Below are positions 8,565 through 16,873 of a DNA stretch of 64,000 bases, one piece after another. The DNA is from an uncultured Clostridia bacterium (GTDB taxonomy: Bacteria; Bacillota; Clostridia; Christensenellales; UBA1242). The notes below the pieces were generated by a model. It worked only from the letters and a program-made list of their open reading frames with translations, did not search any database and had not been told where the DNA came from. Location of the stretch: the NCBI GenBank assembly GCA_944372335.1, contig CALVYQ010000001.1, positions 62,001-126,000 of the forward strand, in the 5' to 3' direction. The position numbers and the translations under genes are program-made. The stretch's first letter is position 1. Every line of letters begins with the position of its first letter.

Positions 8565-9465
8565 AGTAAAAGTTTTTAATGTTGAAAGTAACAAGACAGG
8601 AGAGAGGCTTGATGTTTATTTACAAAATGAGCTTCCTCTTTTTTCACGTTCACATATTAAAAATATGATTGAAAATGACTGTGTTTTTGTAAATGGTAAA
8701 AAGGTCAAAAGTGGCTATAAGCTGAAAGAGGACGACAAAATTGATGTTACCATTAAAGAGCCAGAGAAAATATCCACTGAGGAAGAGGATATTCCTTTTG
8801 ATATAGTCTATGAAGATGATGATGTGGTGGTTGTCAATAAGCCTCAGGGGCTTGTTGTTCACCCGTGTGCTTCGACAAAAAGCGGAACTCTTGTAAATGG
8901 ACTCCTTCATCGTATAAAAAATTTAAGTGGTATAAACGGCGTTTTAAGGCCAGGGATAGTGCATAGGCTTGATAAGGATACAAGTGGACTACTCGTTGTG
9001 GCAAAAAATGACAAAGCACACATCTCTCTTCAAGAGCAAATAAAGAACAAAACGTGCAGACGCATATATTTGGCCGTTTTGGAAGGACATTTAAAAGAGG
9101 ATAGTGGCGAAATTGTCACAAAGATTGCTCGTGATAAGAAAGATAGAAAAAAAATGGCGGTTACTGATGTCGGCAGAGAGGCAATAACCGAATATAAGGT
9201 GCTTGAACATTTTAAGAATGCTTCGCTTGTTATGTTTTCCTTAAAAACGGGCAGAACACATCAAATACGTGTCCACTGCAAGTATCTCGGTCACCCTATT
9301 GTTGGAGATAAACTTTATGGCAAAGAGGTAAAAGGCTTGAATGGACAGCTCCTTCACGCAGTTAGACTATCTTTCATTCACCCAACAACAAAAGAAGAGA
9401 TGACCTTTGAAGCACCACTTCCAGATTACTTTGAAAAATATTTAGAAAAACTTAGAAAAATGTGA
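8557..9465 (+). CDS. rluD: RluD-type 23S rRNA pseudouridine synthase
   Basis: 302 residues. N-terminal S4-like RNA-binding domain (RLDVYLQNELPLFSRSHIKNMI), then the RluA-family catalytic core with HRLDKDTSGLLVVAK carrying the active Asp, and the RTHQIRVH motif. Converts uridines to pseudouridine in rRNA; the RluD/YlyB subgroup is inferred from its place next to lspA. ATG 8557 begins the conserved S4 region; an upstream in-frame ATG at 8524 has no SD and adds only basic residues. Confidence 0.9.
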   Translation: MSEVKVFNVESNKTGERLDVYLQNELPLFSRSHIKNMIENDCVFVNGKKVKSGYKLKEDDKIDVTIKEPEKISTEEEDIPFDIVYEDDDVVVVNKPQGLVVHPCASTKSGTLVNGLLHRIKNLSGINGVLRPGIVHRLDKDTSGLLVVAKNDKAHISLQEQIKNKTCRRIYLAVLEGHLKEDSGEIVTKIARDKKDRKKMAVTDVGREAITEYKVLEHFKNASLVMFSLKTGRTHQIRVHCKYLGHPIVGDKLYGKEVKGLNGQLLHAVRLSFIHPTTKEEMTFEAPLPDYFEKYLEKLRKM

Positions 9466-9694
9466 GATTATAAATAAAGCTTGGTTAATTTTAATAATAA
9501 AAATTTAATATATTGTTTTGTGAAAAAGAAAATTTTTGTTATACTAATTATAGACAAACATCTTGTTATGCTATTTACAAATAATTTTAATTTAGTTTTT
9601 GTAATGCAACTCACTTTCACGCAAATTTCGCTATACTAGATACATACAACTCACTTACACTTTTTTATATATAAATTTTAAATACGGAGAATTT
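9466..9694 (+). promoter_or_regulatory. Intergenic stretch with a short direct repeat
   Basis: No gene seen. CAACTCACTTTCAC (9607-9620) and CAACTCACTTACAC (9647-9660) are near-identical 14-mers 40 bp apart, 35-90 bp upstream of the surface lipoprotein start. They could be regulator half-sites; no clear promoter consensus was identified. Confidence 0.35.
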
Positions 9695-12121
9695 ATGAAG
9701 AGATTTTTAATTTGCCTATTTTCTTTTCTATTTATAGGTTGTTCCATCGCTGGCGGAGCGGTTCTCCTATCCAATCAGTCTTACAGCGATGAAAATCGGG
9801 GGGGGGGATTCGTCAAACTCAGAAAATGACGTAATCAAAAATGCCCCGACAAATGATGACCTTTGGACGGATTCAGGAAATTATGCAACAAGTTTTGCTG
9901 GTGGTGATGGCACAGAAGATGATCCATATCAGATAGCTACCGCAGGGCAATTAGCATATCTTGCATATTTGATAAATAATTCTTCAACAAATTCTACATA
10001 TAGTGCACTATACTATATACAAATAGCTAACATAGATTTAACACTTCACTACTGGGAACCAATAGGTGCTTACACAAGTGCTAGTTCCTATCTTGCTTTT
10101 GCTGGCAGTTTCAATGGCGGCGGATATACAATCTCAGGCATTTACACAATTTCAACTAATGATTACCAAGGATTATTTGGATATACTAGAGGCGGAATAA
10201 GAAATGAGTATGGCAGCTATTTCTCTTATCTCTACGGAATTGGTGTCATAAATTCTAATATAACAGGTAATAGTTATGTTGGCGGAATTGTCGGATATGC
10301 TTATGCTACCAGTATTTATAGATGCTTTAATACTACCCTGTGAGTGGAAAATCAAATGTCGGCGGAATTATTGGTTATCTACTTCCTCCTTATGGCGGAA
10401 GTTTTAGTGATATGTATAATAGTGGAGTAATCACGGGAGAAGAATATGTAGGCGGAATTATTGGTTATTGCTATAGTAGTGCTCCGACAAATTGTTTGAA
10501 TTATGGAACAATCAGTGGAAACAATTATGTTGGTGGAATATCTGGGTATTCCCAGGGACATTGGGGTAATCCAATATTTAATTGTGTTAGTGCCGGTGAA
10601 GTTTTAGGAGAAACTAATGTTGGAGCAATTGCTGGAGGCACTGGTTCTATGAGTGGTTCTAACTCTTCATATTGGAGCGAAGAGATGACTGTTGATGTTG
10701 CATTTGGATATAACTATAATGCATCAGGTAGCAATATAATCAACACTACAAGAGTTTCGGAAAGTTTAATGAAAACGCAAGAATGGTATGAAACAACATC
10801 GAATTGGCTTTCAAGTTACCCTTGGGATTTTGTGAATACTTGGGTAATTGTTGAGGGTGCTAATAATGGCTTCCCTGTGCTTAGGGGAAACTCTACCATT
10901 ATGACCTATCACTCTAACTTTGGTGATGATGAAATTGTGTCACAGCAATATGATTTAGATGCGAGTGTTGTTATTGAAAATGGTGATTTGTTTGCAAGAG
11001 AGGGCTATAACTTCCTTTATTGGAATACAGAAGCAAATGGTGGCGGCTTAACTTTCTTGCCGGGAGATAGTTATACAGGAAGTGTTGGTTTAACTCTTTA
11101 TGCTATATGGGAAGAGGTTAGAATTTTAGAGATATCCCTTGACCCAAATGGAGGCAGTGGTGGAACGGAAACGATTTGGTTAAAGTATAATGACGGATAC
11201 TACAGCAATAATACAGCAACAGGCAGTGCAATAACAAGTTTAACAAATTTGCCAACACGGGCGGGGTATAGCTTCGATGGGTATTATACAAATTCAACAA
11301 CCGGTAATTTGGTTATAGCTTCAGACGGCACTATTAGAGCAAACAATACGTATTTTACAGCAAACACAACTCTCTATGCTCAGTGGGTAGCTAACAATCC
11401 GGCGATGTATGACGATAGCGGTTATTGGTATGTGGAACTTGGAATAATGCCACAGACAAAGGTGACTGATGATGCAATTTTAACTGCACTTAATGGGTCA
11501 GATTTAACTAGCGGAGATAGTTATCGCTTTGGTGATTTATTGTTAGAATCTAGTGTGTATAACAATGAAGAGTATTGCGAGTATAACGGAAATTGGTATA
11601 TGGTTGAGCCGATTAGGTGGAGATTAGATTATACTTCTAGCCAAACATCAGGCTTTAGCACAACCACTGACACACTTGCCATAATGGATACCATTGTTTT
11701 TGTCAGTCAATTTTCAGAAACTGAGTTAAATGTGGGAGATGGTTATTCTGATACGGCGGTTACAGGGCTACTCGAAAGCTTTGCAGAAACAGCATATTTT
11801 GTTACAGAGACAAAGACAATGCCGACCTTTGGCTCAAGCACAATAAATGGCACGGCAGAGAGTGTGACATCGAATATCTTTGTGGCATCAAGAGAGGAGA
11901 TAGCGGAGGTTGCAGGAAACGGCAAGATACAATTTTCTGACCTTGTAAGAGACTATCTGCTTGCAAACGGACAGTTGCCACTCTACTACACACGAGATTT
12001 AGGCACAAACTACAACAATATCTTCTGCATGAATGGCAATGGTGAGAGTGTGCAGTACAAGCCACAAAACTACTTTGGCGTGCAATTTAGCGTTTTGATA
12101 ACTGAGTATGCGTGCGTCTAA
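9695..12121 (+). pseudogene. Surface lipoprotein with GLUG and InlB-type repeats, frameshifted twice (possibly phase-variable)
   Basis: Reading starts at ATG 9695 (SD CGGAG) with a lipoprotein signal MKRFLICLFSFLFIGCSIAG (acceptor Cys16). At codon 35 it enters a G10 run (9798-9807) and ends at TGA 9827. Nine or twelve Gs would join it to the frame beginning DSSNSEND, which continues to 10343 through GLUG-type repeats (SYVGGIVGYA). A second shift near 10335-10340 moves to the frame ending at 12121: more GLUG repeats, two InlB B-repeat-like modules (GYNFLYWNTE, GYSFDGYYTN), and a C-terminal WYMVEPIRWRL domain like that of DUF6273 proteins. With one repair per site it would encode about 800 residues. 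The G tract could be a phase switch or a sequencing error; the second shift is not in a homopolymer and suggests true decay. Confidence 0.8.
9798..9807 (+). repeat. G10 homopolymer in the reading frame
   Basis: Ten consecutive G directly after the signal peptide. Frame arithmetic: G9 or G12 is ON, G10 (as read here) OFF. Exceptional in this AT-rich window. Confidence 0.9.
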
Positions 12122-12481
12122 AAACATCGTTATAAAATAAAAAGTAAGATGTTAGAATTTTAAAAATTACGTTTTCTAGCACAAAATAATTTATGTTATC
12201 ATAGTTTAAATGGTTTTGTTAAAGGTAGCTTTATTTTGCTTGGTAGGCTTTAATAATTTAAATTATGTGATGTTAAAATCCTGATGAAATATGCCTGATT
12301 TATCCGACATTAAAGATTCTCACTTAAATACTGCGTGAATGAACAAATATAGAATTAACTAAATATGGTGTAGTATGTTATGCATATCACACCATATTTT
12401 GTGTTAAGATATTCGATTTGTTAAGTAGGTAAATATGTTTTTTGTTAGATAAATAATTAAAAATATTAAATTAAAAAATGC
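12122..12481. other. Intergenic region, no gene seen
   Basis: About 360 bases of AT-rich sequence before the rplU promoter. The only clear structure is the palindrome at 12361-12399. No RNA gene or open frame of note was recognised. Confidence 0.5.
12361..12399. terminator. Terminator-like palindrome (family member A)
   Basis: 10-bp arms 12362-12371 with 12389-12398, followed by TTGTG. It shares 15 nt, ATATGGTGTAGTATG, with the palindrome at 41957 (opposite orientation) and 14 of 17 arm bases with that at 26578. Confidence 0.6.
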
Positions 12482-12660
12482 TTGACATTAATATTAAAGA
12501 TATGTTAATATATTAGCGTAGAAATTTGCGATTTTTGCAGGTTTGTGCGTTACCGCTTGTGTCGGGTTTTAGAAGTGTGAGTGTTTTGCACGAGACTTTA
12601 AGTGTTAACAAAATCACCACCTATGACGACAGCGAGTTTGATTTAAGGGGGTATGTAAAG
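12482..12660 (+). promoter_or_regulatory. rplU promoter and structured leader (probable L21 leader)
   Basis: TTGACA (12482-12487), 18-nt spacer, TAATAT (12506-12511), then about 140 nt of leader before ATG 12661, with G+C content well above its surroundings. Bacillota rplU-prp-rpmA operons commonly carry an autoregulatory L21 leader RNA here; assignment is by position and length, not by a verified fold. Confidence 0.55.
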
Positions 12661-12969
12661 ATGTTTGCTATTGTTCAAACTGGTGGGAAGCAATACAATG
12701 TAACCGAGGGTGACATCATCAAAGTGGAAAAGTTATCTAACGCTGTTGGTGATAAGATTAATTTGGAAGTTTTGCTTGTGTCTGACGGTAAAAAGACTGT
12801 TGCTGGAACACCAACCGTTAAAGGTGCAGAAGTGACAGCTGAAGTTCTTTCTCATGGCAAAGGTGACAAGATTGTTGTCTTTAAGTATAAGCCAAAGAAA
12901 AATGAAAGAAAGAAGCAGGGTCATAGACAACCTTGGACAGAACTCAAAATTGCTTCAATTAAGATGTAA
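12661..12969 (+). CDS. rplU: Ribosomal protein L21
   Basis: 102 residues, 50S protein next to L20 on 23S rRNA. MFAIVQTGGKQYNVTEGDIIKVEKL and the C-terminal KPKKNERKKQGHRQPWTELKI are diagnostic. ATG 12661 gives the canonical N-terminus; longer in-frame readings start inside the leader. First gene of the rplU-prp-rpmA operon, with 2 nt to prp. Confidence 0.97.
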   Translation: MFAIVQTGGKQYNVTEGDIIKVEKLSNAVGDKINLEVLLVSDGKKTVAGTPTVKGAEVTAEVLSHGKGDKIVVFKYKPKKNERKKQGHRQPWTELKIASIKM

Positions 12970-12971
12970 TT

Positions 12972-13301
12972 ATGACCAAGATTGTTATTTTAAAGTCTAA
13001 AAGCCATATATTAGGATTTGAAATTTCTGGGCATACAGGCTATGCAGAAGAAGGAAGCGACATTGTTTGTAGTGCAGTTTCATCAATGAGTCAGATGGTC
13101 GTTGTTGGAATCAGAGATGTACTAAAACTTAATGCCTTTGTGGAAATCAGTAATGGCTATTTAAAGCTTAAGCTTTCCGAAAAGGATATTGAAAGTGATA
13201 GTGCAGAGGTTCTTCTTAAAGCCTTTGAAAAGTCGGTGAAAGAAATTGTAAAAGAGTATGGCAACTATGTTAAATTGGAGGTAAAAAAAGATGTATTTTA
13301 A
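12972..13301 (+). CDS. prp: Prp cysteine protease for L27
   Basis: 109 residues. Catalytic His and Cys of the Prp (YsxB) family are seen in [19 protein letters not shown] (residues about 18-36). Prp cleaves the N-terminal extension of ribosomal protein L27, and the matching cleavage motif is present in the next gene. It starts 2 nt after rplU and overlaps rpmA by 11 nt, so the three are cotranscribed. Confidence 0.93.
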   Translation: MTKIVILKSKSHILGFEISGHTGYAEEGSDIVCSAVSSMSQMVVVGIRDVLKLNAFVEISNGYLKLKLSEKDIESDSAEVLLKAFEKSVKEIVKEYGNYVKLEVKKDVF

Positions 13302-13557
13302 TATTCAACTTTTTGCCCATAAGAAAGGTGGCGGTAGCACTAAGAACGGTAGAGATTCTCAGGCAAAGCGTCTTGGCGTGAAGGTTTATGCAGGACAGTT
13401 TGTTACTGCTGGATCTATCATTGTTCGTCAACGTGGAACAGCAATCTATCCAGGTGCTAATGTTGGTCTTGGAAAGGACTACACACTTTTTGCTCTCAAA
13501 GATGGTAAAGTTTCTTTTGGTGAGAGTAAGGGTAAGAAAATCGTATCTGTAAATTAA
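13291..13557 (+). CDS. rpmA: Ribosomal protein L27, with Prp-cleaved leader
   Basis: 88 residues. The N-terminus [20 protein letters not shown] contains the FNIQLFA site after which Prp cuts, exposing the HKKGGGS tail that reaches the peptidyl transferase centre. The rest ([35 protein letters not shown]) is typical. GGAGG lies 9 nt before the ATG, inside the end of prp. Confidence 0.97.
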   Translation: MYFNIQLFAHKKGGGSTKNGRDSQAKRLGVKVYAGQFVTAGSIIVRQRGTAIYPGANVGLGKDYTLFALKDGKVSFGESKGKKIVSVN

Positions 13558-13578
13558 GAGCCTTTGGCTCTTTTTTTT
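13556..13578 (+). terminator. Terminator of the rplU operon
   Basis: 7-bp stem AAGAGCC/GGCTCTT with TTT loop and T8 tail; begins at the rpmA stop. Confidence 0.9.
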
Positions 13579-13623
13579 GTGCTATTCTTATTTATTTTAA
13601 TTTAAGTTTGCTAAGGGTGGAAG

Positions 13624-14451
13624 ATGAAGTATAAAATTATTGATGATGGCATTTTGATTTTGGGGAAAGATGATTTTGTTATCAAAGATATACTTGAATG
13701 TGGGCAGATTTTTTCCTTTGAGAAGCAAGAAGATGATTATATTGTCTATTCTCAGGACAAACGTGCGAGAGTGGTGAAAAACGAAGCGGGCTATAAAATT
13801 TTAACTGATGATAGTGCCTATTTTGAAAATTTTTTTGACCTGAAAACTGATTATTCTGAAATTAAAAACATATTAAAAAAAGTGCCTATTTTAAAAGAAC
13901 CTATTGAGTTTGGTAAAGGTATAAGGATTTTAAAGCAGAATCTTTTTGAAACTTTGATTAGTTTTATAGTCTCGGCAAACAACAACATCAAAAGGATACA
14001 ACTTATTTTAAATCGTTTGCGAAAAAGTTTAGGAAGAGATATGGGAGAGTATTACGCTTTTCCTACACGAGATAGTATGCTAAAAAAGGACGAAACATTT
14101 TTTAAAGAAATTGGAGCTGGTTATAGAGCGGGTTATCTATATAAGGTTGTTAGGCAAGTTGATGAGAATAAATTGGAAGAATACAGCGAATTACCAACAC
14201 TGCAACTTAGAAATAAACTTATTGAGCTTTCTGGCATTGGCCCAAAGGTGGCTGATTGCATACTTCTTTTTGGGTATGGCAGAAAAGATGTCTTTCCGGT
14301 TGATACTTGGATTGCGAAGATGTATAACAAATATTATGAACCTCTTGAAAACAGAGAGGTTATTAGAAGGAACTTGACAACTCAATTTGGAGACTTATCC
14401 GGCTATGCACAGCAATATTTGTTCTATTTTATACGTTCTTGGACGGGTTAA
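13624..14451 (+). CDS. 8-oxoguanine DNA glycosylase (OGG1 type)
   Basis: 275 residues. An OGG-N-like half (DILECGQIFSFEKQEDDYIVYSQDKRARV) precedes an HhH-GPD core: LIELSGIGPKVADCILLFGYGRKDVFPVDTWIAKMY, with the catalytic Lys in GPKVADC and Asp in PVDTW. Removes 8-oxoguanine opposite C and cuts the abasic site. Bifunctional Ogg proteins of this type are common in Clostridia. SD AAGGGTGG before the ATG; no terminator after it was identified. Confidence 0.9.
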   Translation: MKYKIIDDGILILGKDDFVIKDILECGQIFSFEKQEDDYIVYSQDKRARVVKNEAGYKILTDDSAYFENFFDLKTDYSEIKNILKKVPILKEPIEFGKGIRILKQNLFETLISFIVSANNNIKRIQLILNRLRKSLGRDMGEYYAFPTRDSMLKKDETFFKEIGAGYRAGYLYKVVRQVDENKLEEYSELPTLQLRNKLIELSGIGPKVADCILLFGYGRKDVFPVDTWIAKMYNKYYEPLENREVIRRNLTTQFGDLSGYAQQYLFYFIRSWTG

Positions 14452-14573
14452 AGTGTGAAAAAACGATAAAATTTACAATTTTTATGGGTATTATTGCAAA
14501 AATTTTTAAAAAACTTATTGAATTTTGAAAAAATAGATGTTATAATCTATTTGAAAAGCTAAGGAGGATATAT

Positions 14574-15566
14574 ATGAAAAAGAATTTGAAATTACTATCA
14601 AGTGTTGTAGGACTTGCAATGCTCACAAATGTGCTCGCATTTTCTGCGTGCAAGCAAGAGGAGGAACCTGTTGTGGAAAACAAGCCACCGGTTGTTGTTG
14701 TGCCAGAACCAACTCCAGATACAGAACCAGAAATTGATGAGGCTGATTTAATCTATAATAAAGACGGCACTTTTAATAGAGAGGGCTTTTTGAGAACCTA
14801 TAATGAGCTTATGAACACTGAGATGAATGCCGAACCACAAACTTATGATACATATCTTAATGATATATATGAAGAATATATGCCATTTTATGTCTATTAC
14901 AATAAAGAAACAAAGGCTGTAAGAATGGCAAGTTTTGGTAACTATAAAGACGACACTGTTGATATGTATGGTGATTTGTGGACGGGAGAGTTTAGAGTAG
15001 TTAGCTTCCCAATTGATATGTCAGCTTGTGAGACTTGGACAGAATTTAAAGAAAAATTTGTCGAAGAAGTAACGCCAGACACAATACAATATGATGTGGC
15101 TGTGAAATATGAATATGCCGTTGGTAGCCCTGAGTATATGGAAGATGTTGAATATAATGATGCTTTGGCTAAATTGGCAGTAGAGTATTATACTGAGCGT
15201 TATTTAGATTTTGACCCTAGTTTTTCTATGCTTCACTTTTTCGGCGAGCCTTTTGAAATCAACAATGGAAGAAGAATGCTTGTTCCAATTGGCACTATAT
15301 ATATTGACCAAAGAGATGGAAATATTGTGCAGTTTGGTGTAGAGGCCTGGGTATCCACTGAAGGCGGTTGGCGTGAAAATATCATAAATGGTGAAAATTT
15401 GAATGTTTATCCAGCAACCGAGTATAAGAATAATATAGGAAATATGTATGATGAATCTTTCTGTGATTTGATGTACTCTGGACAAGAAAATACAGTAGAA
15501 AATGAAGAGGAAGTTGTTGAGGGAGTAAACTACAAGGCATATCTTCCTCGTGATCTTGATAGATAA
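14574..15566 (+). CDS. Putative lipoprotein of unknown function
   Basis: 330 residues. Signal peptide MKKNLKLLSSVVGLAMLTNVLAFSAC with lipobox FSAC, then a Pro/Glu/Val-rich linker (about residues 30-60) that would hold the domain off the membrane, then a globular acidic, Tyr-rich domain beginning DADLIYN-like, GTFNREGFLRTYNEL. SD AAGGAGG. It is followed by a protein with similar layout (linker plus a domain opening in xSEGFxxxL), so the two may be distant paralogues. No known domain recognised. Confidence 0.75.
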   Translation: MKKNLKLLSSVVGLAMLTNVLAFSACKQEEEPVVENKPPVVVVPEPTPDTEPEIDEADLIYNKDGTFNREGFLRTYNELMNTEMNAEPQTYDTYLNDIYEEYMPFYVYYNKETKAVRMASFGNYKDDTVDMYGDLWTGEFRVVSFPIDMSACETWTEFKEKFVEEVTPDTIQYDVAVKYEYAVGSPEYMEDVEYNDALAKLAVEYYTERYLDFDPSFSMLHFFGEPFEINNGRRMLVPIGTIYIDQRDGNIVQFGVEAWVSTEGGWRENIINGENLNVYPATEYKNNIGNMYDESFCDLMYSGQENTVENEEEVVEGVNYKAYLPRDLDR

Positions 15567-15646
15567 GGAGTTTTGATTATATATAGATTTAAATTTGATA
15601 GGTAGTGTGTTAATAAAATATATTATTGAAAAGGAGGATATATTTT

Positions 15647-16804
15647 ATGGACGAAGAAAAGAAAAAAGGAAGTGGAAAATTAAAAAAAGTTGTTGCTGTT
15701 GTGCTAAGTCTCGCTATTATTGCGGGGATAGGTGGCTTTGTTGCTTCAAGATTGAATGCGGAAGATGAGCCGACCAATAGTAATGCTGTCACACCGGTGC
15801 CAGACGATCCTATCGTAGATCCAACTCCAACGCCTGAGCCAGAGCCAGAAGAACCAGAGAAAGAAGAACCTGTTGAACCTGAGCCAGAAGAACCAGAGAA
15901 AGAAGAACCTGTTGAACCTGAGCCAGAACCAGACGAACCAGAGCCAGACGAGCCACCAGTGGAAGAGCAAGCGCGAGAGGATATGATTTTCTTTGACGAC
16001 ACTGACGAACTTAACAGCGAAGGCTTCCATAAGGCACTTATGTATATCATGGAGAATTATGAGTCTTTAGGAATGACTTTGGAAGAAATTTTCTATGGTA
16101 GGGTGTATGATGATTACAATTTCTTTGCAGTGAATTGGAATGAAGAAGATAATAATATTTATATGTTTAGTAATTGCGAATTAAAAAATAGCACAAATGG
16201 TAATGACAAAGAAATTAACATTACAAGTTTAAATGATATTGATTTACGATCAGCAGAATATGGTAATAGCATAGAAAAGTTTGTTGATAAGATTATGAAT
16301 AACGACAGAATATCTATAAATAATGTTTATAGACTTGCCTATCATCACACTGAAGATGACCTGGATAGTCTTGAAGATTATTACGCAAAAGCCTATCAAA
16401 TGGCAGAACATCGCATTGAACAAGAGTTAAACAGAAATGAGATTGTGATTGGTAGTTTTATTGAGGCGAGGAAGAGTATGCCCGCTGGAAATAACTTAGG
16501 TAATTATGATGAAATCATAACACACTATTGGTGTTTTAACGAAAGAACAAATGAGCTTTCTGAACATGAAATAGCAGTAGATTCTTCAGTAGTTTTAGGT
16601 GGTGGATTCGAGAAAAATTTATATGATTGTTCTATAACTGGTAGTAATTATGTAAAAGTATTTCATGATAATGAAGGAAAAATTATAGATATAGAACCAG
16701 AAACACTATACAATGTTGAGAATAGTAAAGTTATCAATACAAAGAGTTCAGTTAAGACTGATAAATATGCCTTTGTTGTTGATAATAAATACTATAAACT
16801 ATAA
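15647..16804 (+). CDS. Membrane-anchored protein with Pro-Glu repeat stalk
   Basis: 385 residues. Basic N-terminus MDEEKKKGSGKLKK, one membrane segment (about 15-35, VVAVVLSLAIIAGIGGFVA), then an extracellular PE-rich stalk of roughly 50 residues and a domain of unknown function to the end. The stalk is encoded partly by two perfect 39-nt tandem copies (15842-15880, 15881-15919; unit EPEEPEKEEPVEP). ATG 15647 has AAGGAGGATA at the right distance; an upstream in-frame start lacks one. Probably cotranscribed with the preceding lipoprotein. Confidence 0.75.
   Translation: MDEEKKKGSGKLKKVVAVVLSLAIIAGIGGFVASRLNAEDEPTNSNAVTPVPDDPIVDPTPTPEPEPEEPEKEEPVEPEPEEPEKEEPVEPEPEPDEPEPDEPPVEEQAREDMIFFDDTDELNSEGFHKALMYIMENYESLGMTLEEIFYGRVYDDYNFFAVNWNEEDNNIYMFSNCELKNSTNGNDKEINITSLNDIDLRSAEYGNSIEKFVDKIMNNDRISINNVYRLAYHHTEDDLDSLEDYYAKAYQMAEHRIEQELNRNEIVIGSFIEARKSMPAGNNLGNYDEIITHYWCFNERTNELSEHEIAVDSSVVLGGGFEKNLYDCSITGSNYVKVFHDNEGKIIDIEPETLYNVENSKVINTKSSVKTDKYAFVVDNKYYKL
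15842..15919 (+). repeat. Two 39-nt perfect tandem repeats in coding sequence
   Basis: Each unit is 13 codons (EPEEPEKEEPVEP). Perfect identity suggests recent expansion and likely copy-number variation among strains; length changes stay in frame. Confidence 0.9.
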
Positions 16805-16819
16805 ATATTAAAAATATGA

Positions 16820-16850
16820 AATAACAGGGGATTTTCCTTGTTATTTTTTT
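16820..16850 (+). terminator. Terminator
   Basis: AATAACA arm pairs with TGTTATT-type arm around an internal GG/CC, followed by T7. Ends the two-gene surface-protein unit. Confidence 0.8.
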
Positions 16851-16873
16851 ATTTTATGTGTTATAATATGAAT

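Noticed and set aside
9827..10343. TGA recoding to explain stops in the surface gene
   Set aside because: At both sites the homologous continuation is in another frame, so reading through TGA would not restore it; TGA ends many intact genes here.
15610..16050. Ser/Gly-rich minus-strand frame opposite the Pro-Glu stalk
   Set aside because: An antisense reflection of repeated CCAGAA codons; no SD or promoter.
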